DNA from: Trichoplusia ni
Lineage: Eukaryota; Arthropoda; Insecta; Lepidoptera; Noctuidae
Direction of reading: 5' to 3'
NCBI RefSeq assembly: GCF_003590095.1
Contig: NC_039488.1
Span: forward strand, 4,340,001 to 4,404,000
Length of the DNA stretch: 64,000 nt
Shown here: positions 41,601 to 53,600 of the stretch, piece after piece
Layout of the letters: every line of letters begins with the position of its first letter
Position numbering within the stretch: position 1 is the stretch's first letter
The notes under the pieces: generated by a model
Database searches by the model: none
What the model was told of the DNA's origin: nothing
The model's input: the letters and a program-made list of their open reading frames with translations, nothing else
Program-made: the position numbers and the translations under genes

Positions 41601-44600
41601 GGAAGTATTTAGGGATGCTATTACCCAGCAATGGGACACAGCTAAATAAAAAATTGCGATAAACCCATATCAAAAACTCGTGATATTTTGTGTTTTTACT
41701 ATCGAACTCTTCTAAAGGTGCCTTTCCTCGATCTGAAGGCGTGTCGTTCATTATTTTTTGCAACTCAATTTTGCTCAAAACTCAACTTCGCAAAGCTAGC
41801 AGGCTGAAATTTTCAGGGTAGCTACAAATCCGATGACAATGCAATTTACAACTATGAAAACGGCTGGACCACTTTTGATAAAATTTGAATGGAGAGACAT
41901 TTAAAAACTTGGGGTTTTTAGACTTTTTTAATCGATAATTTTTTCAGATAAAAACGATTGTCCACGTGAAAATAAAAACAATACAAATAATGATACCAAC
42001 TAACTCCCAAATTCTTTTATTCCTCAGGTCGTCCACCACCACGAATAAGCTGGTACTCCGGCGACACCATGGTGGACGCATCAGATGGAGACAGCGAGAT
42101 CCCAGCCGTGAGGGAGAACGAGCTGTACCTGCCTCTGACCAGGGACAACGCTGCGGCACTCTCCTGCAGAGCCCAGAACACAGAACTAGCGCCGCCTATA
42201 GTAGCTGTGCTGGAAGTTGAACTTTATTGTAAGTTGATAAGGTTACAAATCCTTTATTTACTCTCCATGATTTATGTTCTTTGCTTTTGTTTAATTTTTT
42301 TAGAGCTCATATTTACTAGAACAAGAAAAAGCATGCCGTTTTAGATGCTTTATTAAATTAATAAGGAGACCTTAATCATGAGCTGATGCGCGGTAGGGGG
42401 ATATGGTCAATAGGGGTATCAGCGTGGTGAATAATCAGTTCTAGGCGTTTATTAGCCGACTAGCTGTATCTGCTGACTATGTCCGCTTTCAATTAAATTA
42501 AGCATAAGTTATTTTTTAATTAATAGGTTTGTTCGGAAATAAAAGTAGTTATTCATTATTAAATAAGCTACCTGCCAATATTTTTTTTATTTTATTGGCC
42601 GAACAAACCTTTTATTTCAGAGATTAGCCCGACAAACAGACAAAAATTTTAAAAAATTTTATTTAGTTTTATGTACCGTATAAATATTCATACGCATATA
42701 GTAAAAAACGGTTATTTCAAACAGAAGAGGAAAGATTCACCCAAATTTTGTAATTTCGGGTGAATCTTTCGAGCTATGCAACAGTTTACCCAAAACTCGT
42801 GCAGTTCATTCCTGAAATTAAAATACCTTAAATTTAATATTTAATCACGTAGCCACATTCAAGTCTGAAAATTCGTAATATAAATATCAAAAATAGCATA
42901 ACCTCCTGCTAAGTAATTCCTGGTATTCTAACCGCGCCGAGTCGTTCCGTCAAGTTAGAATATGTGTGGTTTTACTCTCGAGCATATTCCGAGTGCACTT
43001 GACCGAGCCGAACTTGTGACCTCGATATTTGAAGAGCAGCAATCGTGTCCAAAAATACTCGGATTTTTCCGAAACATGCTTGAACACGAGAATATTGTAC
43101 GAGAATAGACTTTTCCATAACCGAAACTAAAAATATCAGAACAATTTCGGAAAACGTTTGGATATTTTTTTGAAAACGAACGAGTATTTTCGAGTGCAGC
43201 TTCAATGACATTGATACATTCTTCTCATATTAAAAACGATTGAACACCAGAAAAGGACATGATTCTATTTATAGGTTGTACCTTTTTAGATACCTATAGG
43301 AGCTCATAGCTAAACTACAATTTCACAAGTTGATCGACCACAGGTTAAGCCACACTTGATACGGTCATTCCGTGGATGGGTGACCATCTTTGTTATTAGA
43401 GCTTCCTCCATATTGCGGAAGGCACGTTAAATTGTGGTTTCCGGCTGTTATTTACACATCTTTGCCAGTCGTTACGGGTAGTCAGAAGCTAGAAAGTCTG
43501 ACAACCAAAAAACCAAGAAAGTCTGGTAACCGGGTTGAGGAAGTCAGACAGATAATCGGGTCTTGTTAAACACTGCTACTTAGCTGCAGCCGGTTAGACT
43601 GGAAGCCGACTCCAACATAGTTGGGAAAGGCTAGTCTAATGATGATGCTGAGATTGTTAAATAAAGAAACGCAGCTAACTTTAGATGGTGCTAGTTATAT
43701 AATGCAAGCTGCATTACATTAATTTTACTGATCGATCACTTATCACAATCAATCGCGCAGCTGGACGATATATCAACCGTATATTTTCCGCATTATCTAA
43801 ATTACTTTCATACTGTAAAAAGGCACTATTCACAGTGTATAATGTGATGAACCATTCGATATTGTCTTTCCTATACACAATTTATCATCAGCTTATCAAA
43901 GTATATATTTGAGGACCTTTGCATAAACTATTAATGGTCCTTTTCCTATGTATAAGGTACAGATTCTTTGCAATTTTACTTTTGCTAAATATGTTTACAT
44001 TCTTAATTATTTTGAGACATCACTGACAAGACGTTAAATTTCATGAGCAAGTGTTTTCTCCTCCACAGTACCAGCATACAACGTGTCAATCCACTGGGTT
44101 CGCGGCACGGTGGGGGACGCCCTCCGCGCCGGCAGCCCTGCGCTTGCGCACTGCACGGCGCGCGGCTCGTACCCGCAGCCGGAGCTATCCTGGTGGCTTG
44201 ATAGAAAGCACCTCACTCATCATAGTAATCAGGTAAGCTTTATGAATTGACCTGTTGGTCTGGTGGTTTGTAGCCCTGACTGCTATACCGGAGGTCGTGG
44301 GTTCGATTCCCACCATAGGACTAATGTTTGTGTGATCAACGCTATATTTTTTTCTGTGTCTTTTTCTAATGTGTCTATGATAAGTATGTATTTTTAAATA
44401 ATTTAAATTTACTTTCTTTAATTTGAGAATAGATGGTTTTGTTGGAAAGTTGTGGAATGTTATTATTATTGTCTTAATTAAATATGGGCAAGTTACAAGA
44501 GCTTATATATCAGGCAAAGTGTTTGTTGACACTTCGCATGACCTGTAACATCCCACAAACGTTCTGGTTTGACGTATTATCGGAGGTTTAAAGCTACTGT

Positions 44601-47600
44601 TGTGTCTCTTGAAAATACCATGAAACTTTCATAATATTATATTTTTCAATTGACCTAAAAAAACTACTTTTATTAATAAAACAACCAATTATAAAGATTA
44701 TTTATTCACTTTGCAAATACATTTAAAATACAGTTCAGAATTTCAGATCCACTTACATCTAGGTTACCTGTAACACATTACAACAAGACCATTTAAATCG
44801 TTCCATTTTTAACGCATGTGGAAATGTACACGTGTTTTAAAACTTCGTAAGTGTTCATAATTAATTCACGATTCCCTGCAATCAATAGTTCGGAATCGCC
44901 CGCAGCGTATGTAGCGTTTACAGCAATTTTCTTTTATCCCTATTCTCTCTGTTAATGGACGAACATTTTTCTTTTGTCAAACGGGTTTAGTCGGCCATGT
45001 TGGAATTAATAGTGGCAAAGGTAAGCTTCTCTTCAAGACTAAGTAATTACAGCCGTTTTAAACGTACTTTTCGCGTTAATTATTATATCTAATTGAGTGA
45101 AAAATTATTATTTTAATATCCTATCACTTGATTGTTGAACTTTGAACACTTAAATTACCAAATAAAAAGAGACATTTTTTTGCGTGCTGTTTGTTGTCAA
45201 CTGATAATAAATATTGGAGTTGATAACAACAATTTTAGATCATTTTACGAGAGAATAAATGGATAAAAACTATTTCTTTTATTTTTTAAGCGTAAACTTT
45301 TTAAAGACTTAGGTACTAAAACTTATAAACTTGAGTAAAATATACTTTATATACACGTTTTTGGTTTTATGAACCATAGAATCATTCCATCGTGAATTTA
45401 ATTTTCATAGTTGAAACGATTGTTTTCATGTCCAAAGTTCCACAGTTAAGTTATGCGTACCCTGATAAAAACTTTCTGCTGAATATTTACTTTTTCATAT
45501 GTTGGAACTCCATAAGTTTGAATAGGCTTTCTGGGACTCAGAGAGAACACGAGAGAGAAGTGACAATCCTCTACGCGCACGACGAGCAAGGGGCAGAAGA
45601 AGGGCACAATTTGCCCTTCTCCAGCCACCTTGATTAGCCTCGGACAGCAGTCTTGGGGAAGACTGCTGTACTGTACCTAGGCAAGGACGGCGCGCGCGAT
45701 GCTTCAGCGCGCCTCTTAAAGCGATGAGGAAGACACTGCTCTTCCTCTCAATGATGATGCAGCTCTTTTAGGAGCTCCCATGTCGGGGTTCGCGGTAGAC
45801 TGCGAAAGCGTTCCCGCTTGGCCCCCGACTAAAGGAAGCGGGAAGCATTCCAGTGGTTTTAGCCGGTAGGAGTCCGGCACACCCCTTCGCCTTCCCCAGG
45901 GCGAAGGATGTCCATGAGGATTTCCACTGGACAAAAAAAAAAAAAAAAAGAAGGCTTTCTGGGACTATTATTTTTAGGACTGAAATTGAAAAAAGTCTTT
46001 TTAAAATGGAGGTTTTATTGCGACTTTCCTACCCCGTTGTCTGTTATCAAACCTTGCGAGTTGCAGTTGATCCTCTTCAAACGATGCTGGAGCTAAAAAG
46101 AGCTCGGCTAAAGAAAACCATCAAGCTTAGATTCGTTTGAATTGCCTTGTCGTGTACTTTTAGTCCAAAGAAAAAAAGCATCCTAAAAGATTGGTTTCTT
46201 ATACTAGTTTCTTTAAATTTCACAGCACACCGCGCTTTCGATTTTTTCATTTTGCGCAATGTAGTCGTCATTGAAATTCCAAAGTTCTATTGTTTTGTGG
46301 AAAACTATTTAAATACAAATATATTTTACCTCTTAACCTTAAAAACTAAGAAATAAGAATCATTCATTCATTTCGTCATTCTTGTCAGTGCCCAGCGTGC
46401 CCAAAAAAATGGAATGTAAAAATAGTGATACATCCTACATATCTGCTACGACAGTCAAGTAGTAAATTATTGCAATAACGTTTACCTCATAAACATCTTT
46501 ATAACAATAGACATAAAGTCATAATTTCGTCACCCAAACATTGCGTGTCTCATCCCTATCAATCAAACGAAATTAAGAACAATCAATAACGAAAGCACAA
46601 ACTCACCATCCCTTCATCTGAAACAAAAAACAAGCAACGGAAGCTAATAGCAAGAAAATCAATTAACCAAGATACAGGTAATTACTGAACGTCAATCATT
46701 TCCAATACTCGTGATTACATTGCAGCTTCGTTAATGAACAAGGGTGTACCAATGAGGCTTCAATACAGCCAGTTTTTGATGAGGAAGCGAGATGGGACTA
46801 TATCGCGTAGAGCGCTGTCCTGCTTCCGCAGCTACTGTAGAACTTTAAGCGAGGGTAGTAAGCGCTCGCAACTGTAGTAATATCTAAGAACAAAAGGCTT
46901 TCAATGTCCATCACTTTTGACTTTCTTTTGGAATAAAGACTTTTTTGTTGATTCTGTTTTTTGTTGGATTCAGTTTGAACTTGTAGATTAAGGGGTATGG
47001 GGTATTCTCCTGCAGATGTTTTTTTTAACAATAGGATGCAGACGTAAATTGTTAATCTCATAATCATAGCTGCATATTTTCCTTTCATTAAAAAATATCA
47101 TATTTTTATTCTACAAACAGCTCTTTATCCTTATTGTAATGGGAAAAAAACTTAACCATCGTGTTTATCAGGGGTTTCGACGCGAAGATAAAAACTGAAG
47201 AATAAAGGAACCGCAGTCTATTGCAACGACTTAACTGACTACTTCTTCTTGACTCTATTATATACTTAACTGGATTTTTACTTTAGTAATTCACCTTAAA
47301 TATAAAGAGAATAATCAATGTCTATGAAATAGAACAAGTTCAACGTCGACTAGTTATAAATGGGCATCTCTACCTGTTTTTACCAAATAACACGAATCAT
47401 GTACCCCTGATATGAACAGGCCCAACAAACTTCCACCTTGAAACTTGCCACAATGATGGAGACGAGGGTCTGTTTGTAGTTATTCATAATTAATCACTTA
47501 TTCTGAACGACCTACTTTACTTATAGGTACATATTGTTTGTCTTGGTTGTTTATTACCTTTTGATAAGTAAATTATTAATAGATCAGGTGGTTCATTTGA

Positions 47601-50600
47601 AGATTATTATTTTTATTTTTATTATGTAGGTATTATTTATAGTATAGGAGTGCTAAACGGTCTAGTTTTGCACAAGCATTTGTGTCGCTATGCTTGTTCT
47701 GAGTCTGGGTGTCTTGTGAATAAAACTGGAATAATTGTGTGACACATGTTTAAATATCTTAGGTCTTACCTTATAAATATAGAAATTTAAATATTGCTAG
47801 TTGATTAAACGTTTTATATCTTCATCCAGATGAAAACGTCAAAGTCTTTTCGTGGCAGCAGTTATTTTGTAACAGATTTAAATATTATTTTTTTATCCCG
47901 CACTAAGGAGTTGAATCCTTGTGTCGCTGGGGCTTTACAAACATTCAATCCAAATATGGACAAGGACACCCAGACTCAGAACACTACTTGAAATTAACTT
48001 AATCATTTCGAATATATCTATATATGTGCTCCAAATCGGTCAAAAGCACATGCCCTATATAGAACAATTACAATAATAAAATAAAAATAATATTTTGGAA
48101 CCCCACCAAAAACGACATGAATTCCATTTTAAACGTTAAGACAAATGAAGCATAAATGGAAGAAAGTTACAAATGGTACCAACACCTAATGATTAAGTGC
48201 TCACGTACGAGAAAACAGCAAGGTTTTCTAACGAGAACAGCTGATCGGTTCACATTAGTCCAAAGACTATTTAATATATTACACAGATAAAAGAATACAA
48301 AGAAATTCGCAGGCCAAGCAGCAAACACGACTAAAATAAGGAACTTTTTCCCAACAGTGGGACGATTCTTAGCTAATACAGAATCTTCTGAAAATACTTC
48401 TGGTATTGTTACAAAAAATTTGCCTTTTTTTAATTAGCCTTTGCGATGTTTTTTGGTTATTAATTTTAGCAAAAACAATTTTGAATTGGGTGGATACCTA
48501 AGGATACACTAAGGGCAAACGTTTCAAAAAGTTAAATATAATTTTATGTTCAAATCAAGAAAGCCTTTTTAATCATAAGAGAACAAGATAATCTTGTAAC
48601 TTTGAACACAAGAACATACACAAACGAATCACAGATCTTCTTATACTGGTTATAGCATTTATCTTACCAATCAATCAATAAACTATCCATTTCAACTTGA
48701 AACTTTTATCTTTCAGAGCTGGTTCAACTCGTCGCTAACGGCGATATCATTTTTGGAGTTAAATCCCGCGGTGGGCGACAACGGTGCGACGCTCGCTTGC
48801 GTCGCGACGAACCCGGTAATGGCGCCCAACAGGGGTTCCAACGCCGACGTCATAACTTTGAATGTTACATGTAAGTCGAATTGGAATATTTCCTTTTTAT
48901 TATTATTATAAAATCGTATGTATGTTTTATTAAATGAAAGTTTATTTAAGTCGTTACAGTTTTATAATTTTAATGAGGAAGTTTTTGAATTTTTGATATC
49001 GAAGTTTAAACATACTAAGTGTAGGTATTGATTATATAATTTAACTTAAAACTAATCAATTAATAAATATGTGCTGTCAATTCGTTTGTTGATTGTCCTA
49101 AAGGCAATGAACTCGCCTTCTGATTCATTAGGTCTTATGTTCTAAAAAGGTAGGTATCCAAAACTAGAAAAATGCTTATTATAATTTAAACACATTAGTA
49201 AAATCTGTATTTTCAATCCTGTTTATCAACTTTCTGTTTTCATTCCGTATTTATTGCCAGGAGAGAAATTCGTTTATCTGTTTTAATTATTCAATTTTAT
49301 TTGAATAACTCAGTTTTAAGTTCAGTTCAACCGAAATAAATTTGTTATTAATTTAATTAATAAAGTTTTATAACTTAAACGAACGCTACGCTACCGTACT
49401 TATATCCAATTCAAAATGTTATATAATATATAATAATATCGTAAACCTGTTTCCATTTTATAATTATCACTACAAATTTATTAAAATAAAAAACATTATT
49501 AAATTATAAATTATTGAATTTTTGGCTGTATTCGGTTTATCTGCGTGTCCTCGAAAAAGGTTAACCGATTGATGAGAATAATGCTGATTTACTGATATGT
49601 GGTGGATATGACGGTGTTAGATGAGTATTTCTTAATAAAGTTACTAAATAAGTTTAAATAAGTTTACAAAATGAAAAAAAAAAACGATGATTGGAATGAT
49701 ACATGCGTAATACGTTACGCGTAATAATGCGGTTTTCTTTAAAATTCAAAAACAACTTTTTGTTGGAAAGTTGAGAAAAAAACGACTAATTTTCAAAGAA
49801 ATAATTGAGTACATGAAAAGCATGCACAAGTAAATACAATTAAGTACGACTTTTATTTAAATTGTTATTTATTTGGATGACTGCCTGTAGTTCTAGGCCT
49901 GTTTCGTCTAGAATTCTAAACTAATGAAACAAGACTCTTTGACAATCTAAATTCTGTCAAGCGATAAAATTCCTTTGATAAATGATTTTCAAACTAATTG
50001 CCTTAAAATAAGGTTATTTTAGGGGTTCCGTTTGTAAATTGTGAGGTACGCTTTTACTGAGGCGCCGCTGTGTATCTGCCTCTCACCAGGCTGTATCTCA
50101 GGAACCGTGATAGACAATTTTTTTTCTTCGAAAGATGTATTTTTCTGATCGTGTTACGGTCAGGCAACGGATGTTACGGTCATAAATTCTGTCTCAAAAT
50201 TATTTGGGATCTGTTTTGCTATTTGTATGAAACCCTCAGTTTTGCGGTCCCGACTCGCACTTGACCGGTTTATTTGACTATGAAGAGTTAAATTATTCAG
50301 TGGTCAGTAGGTCTTTAAATGAGTAAACTTACTGATTTCATTTCTTTAACGATTCACTGAATGATCGTTGGACTGAATAACTTCGTATAGACATATGACA
50401 AATAAATATCGGCTTTACCTTTTATGATCTGTTTCAATTAACGTGAAATATGTCATTTATTCTAATCATTCATCTATCTTTTACATAACAATAATAACAT
50501 CTTTTATTTCTATAAAAGATGCATATAAAATGGTGTAGAGTGTAGAAATATTCAAAAATTATATTTCTTTATTAATAAACAAAATCCTAAAAAGTTATTA

Positions 50601-53600
50601 ATTAGGTTTATTTAGGATAATTAACATTTACTATTTTATTTGTGAATTATTTAACAGAGCACATATCTAAAAGCTAATATTTTTTAATATAATGTTTTTT
50701 GTATATATCCAGATAGTCCTATGGTGGATATAATGAAGCTTGGTGACGGGAAGCTGAACGACGTGGTGGAGCTGGACCCGCTCCAGCTGAAATGTGATAT
50801 CAAGGCCAACCCGCCGCTCGAAAGGATCCGCTGGTATTTTAACGTAAGTCTCTGCTGTACCTCTACCATGAGTTGCTATCGAAAACGTCAATGACTTTAC
50901 TACAGTCGATAGCGTATAAACGCGAATCGAATAGTTTTCGATTGGACTCATACCATGAGTTTAAAAAACCTTGACGCGCTCGCTATCGAGAGCTCGATTG
51001 TTATTGTAGTATTCGTGTTGTCATACTTGTCATGTTGTCGAACGTGCCTAACTTCACGCCTAATGTAGTTGTTTCTTTCTAACGTTGCTTAAAAGACAGA
51101 GTAAGATATATATTCCCGAAAAAGCTTCAAATCTACATTAATAATTTCATGCAGGACTACGGTAAACTCGATCGAAACCTTATATGAATAACAAAACATA
51201 AAAATACATATATTGATTTTGAGTCGACAACATATATCCGCAGATTTCGGATTATGGAGAATTTCGTTAAATTCCGATGGCAAAAAACAAACCGTTCAAG
51301 TCGCCATCTTTACCGTTGAAGTTTCGCAAAGTTTTTTTTTAAATTATGCGGTTGATGTAGATATACGAACTCTTTTGATATCACAAATAGATGGACACTT
51401 TTCTTCTTGCTCTTTTGGGTTTTAGTAATTTTTCATTATTAAATTGAAAGCGGTGTCGTGGGTACCTAGGAATGGTTATGTGGCGAAACTTTGGGGAGTA
51501 CCTATGTCTTGCGATTGATCGCGATAGTTTTGTTGAATTGTTTCCTATACCGATAATTATTATTTATTTATTATTTATTGAATTTGACAGATAGCCTGAT
51601 GGCAACGGGGACCACCGAACGCTATAAACTGAAGTCCACGTGGACGCAGTCCTGGGCTACAGCTAGTGTTTGCATAATCCTAATAATTTTAAACTTCATA
51701 GAGCATAAAATATTCAGTTTATTTTAATATAATGTAATATTACTTAATAAACTATTGGTTGGGGTGGAGCCCTCTGTGAACGCTGACTTATTTCCAGCGT
51801 TTCCTTAATAATGAATTTATGTATGTTTCATTGTAAAAAAGTGACAGCGTGTATTCAATGTAAATTGACTTTTAACTAGTGCTACTTGATTTTAAATACT
51901 CTCTTGCCGACATGATTCTCACAAGAAATACTCAAAACTAAACAATTACTATAAACCGAATACCGTTTCACACCTTGTTTAGCAAGTGAGTTACTTAACT
52001 ACAATCGTAATGGTATTTGTCGATACCATCTGTCAAATTTGTGACTCATGGTACCGTTTTCTTAGAGAAACCACCGCAAAACGTTACGCGCTCGCTACTC
52101 GCTGTCGAAGACGTTTTGAATGTTTCGATAGGTTTTATTTGTCAACTCATACTACCGATTTTAGTTTGTCAAGTGACCGCTAGGGGCGCTGTACATTTTG
52201 TCATAGATATTTTTTACGCAGACGCTAGCGAGCCCGGTCGCTCAAAACTCATGATAGAGGTACTGTACCTCTACCATGAGTTGCTATCGAAAACGTCAAT
52301 GACTTTACTACAGCCGATAGCGTATAAACGCGGATCGAATAGTTTTCGATTGGACTCATACCATGAGTTTAAAAAACCTTGACGCGCTCGCTATCGAGAG
52401 CTCGATTGTTATTGTAGTATTCGTGTTGTCACACTTGTCATGTTGTCGAACGTGCCTAACTTCACGCCTAATGTAGTTGTTTCTTTCTAACGTTGCTTAA
52501 AAGACAGAGTAAGATATATATTCCCGAAAAGCTTCAAATCTACATTAATAATTTCATGCAGGACTACGGTAAACTCGATCGAAACCTTATATGAATAACA
52601 AAACATAAAAAAATATTGATTTTGAGTCGACAACATATATCCGCAGATTTCGGATTATGGAGAATTTCGTTAAATTCCGATGGCAAAAAACAAACCGCTC
52701 AAGTCGCCATCTTTGCCGTTGAAGTTTCGCAAAGTGTTTTTTTTTAAATATGCGGTTGATGTAGTTATACGAACTCTTTTGATATCACAAATAGATAGAC
52801 ACTTTTCTTCTTGCTCTTTTGGGTTTTAGTAATTTTTCATTATTTAATTGAAAGCGGTGTCGTGGGTACCTAGGAATGGTTATGTGGCGCAACTTTGGGG
52901 AGTACCTATGTCTTGCGATTGATCGCGATAGTTTTGTTGAATTGTTTCATATACCGATAAACTGTGCATCTATTGAAACTAATATTATAAATGTGAAAAT
53001 TTCTCTGTCTGTCTGTCTCGCTTTCACGCCAATCCTACTGAACCGATTGTATTGAATTTGAGAGATAGCCTGATGGAAACGGGGACCACCGAACGCTATA
53101 AACTGAAGTCCACGTGGACGGAGTTCTGGGCAACAGCTAGTGTTTGAATAATCCTAATAATTTTAAACTTCATAGAGCATAAAATATTCAGTATATTTTA
53201 ATATAGTTTAATATTACTTAATGAACTGGGTTCGGGTGGAGCCCTCAGTGAACACTGACTTATTTCCAGCGTTTCCTTAATAATGAATCTATGTGTGTAT
53301 GTTTCATTGTAAAAAAGTGACAGCGTGTATTCAATGTAAATTGACTTTTAACTAGTGCTACTTGATTTTAAATACTCTCTTGCCGACATGATTCTCATAA
53401 GAAATACTCAAAACTAAATCATTACTATAAACCGAATACCGTTTCACACCTTGTTTAGCAAGTGAGTTACTTAACTACAATCGTAATGGTATTTGTCGAT
53501 ACCATCTGTCAAATTTGTGACTCATGGTACCGTTTTCTTAGAGAAACCACCGCAAAACGTTACGCGCTCGCTACTCGCTGTCGAAGACGTTTTGAATGTT

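Larger units (their letters stand above)
31789..42027 (+). other. Intron 4 of sidestep-family gene (10.2 kb)
   Basis: Contents: Helitron-like 32732-32952, SINEs 33324-33515, 35428-35600 and 41000-41160, SINE B 36240-36393, RTE-type LINE scraps (34600-34690, 35650-35880, 41583-41645), repeat C 37868-38229, truncated Helitron to 38583, two neighbouring MITEs 39467-39784 and a truncated MITE 41764-41912. No coding exon seen. Confidence 0.75.
42229..44068 (+). other. Intron 5 of sidestep-family gene
   Basis: 1840 bp: part of a MITE interior near 42372, an 86-bp MITE (42525-42610), a 39-bp hairpin (42731-42769) and a repeat C copy (43301-43645). Confidence 0.8.
44233..48716 (+). other. Intron 6 of sidestep-family gene
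   Basis: 4484 bp: SINE B immediately after the donor (44247-44400), a truncated LINE with target duplication (45524-45966) and SINE A pieces (47660-47755, 47905-47985). The remainder is unassigned AT-rich sequence. Confidence 0.8.

Noticed and set aside
44247..44330. tRNA gene suggested by GGGTTCGATTCCCACC
   Set aside because: No acceptor stem or proper anticodon arm; a paralogue with the same body is at 36240-36393, so it is a SINE.
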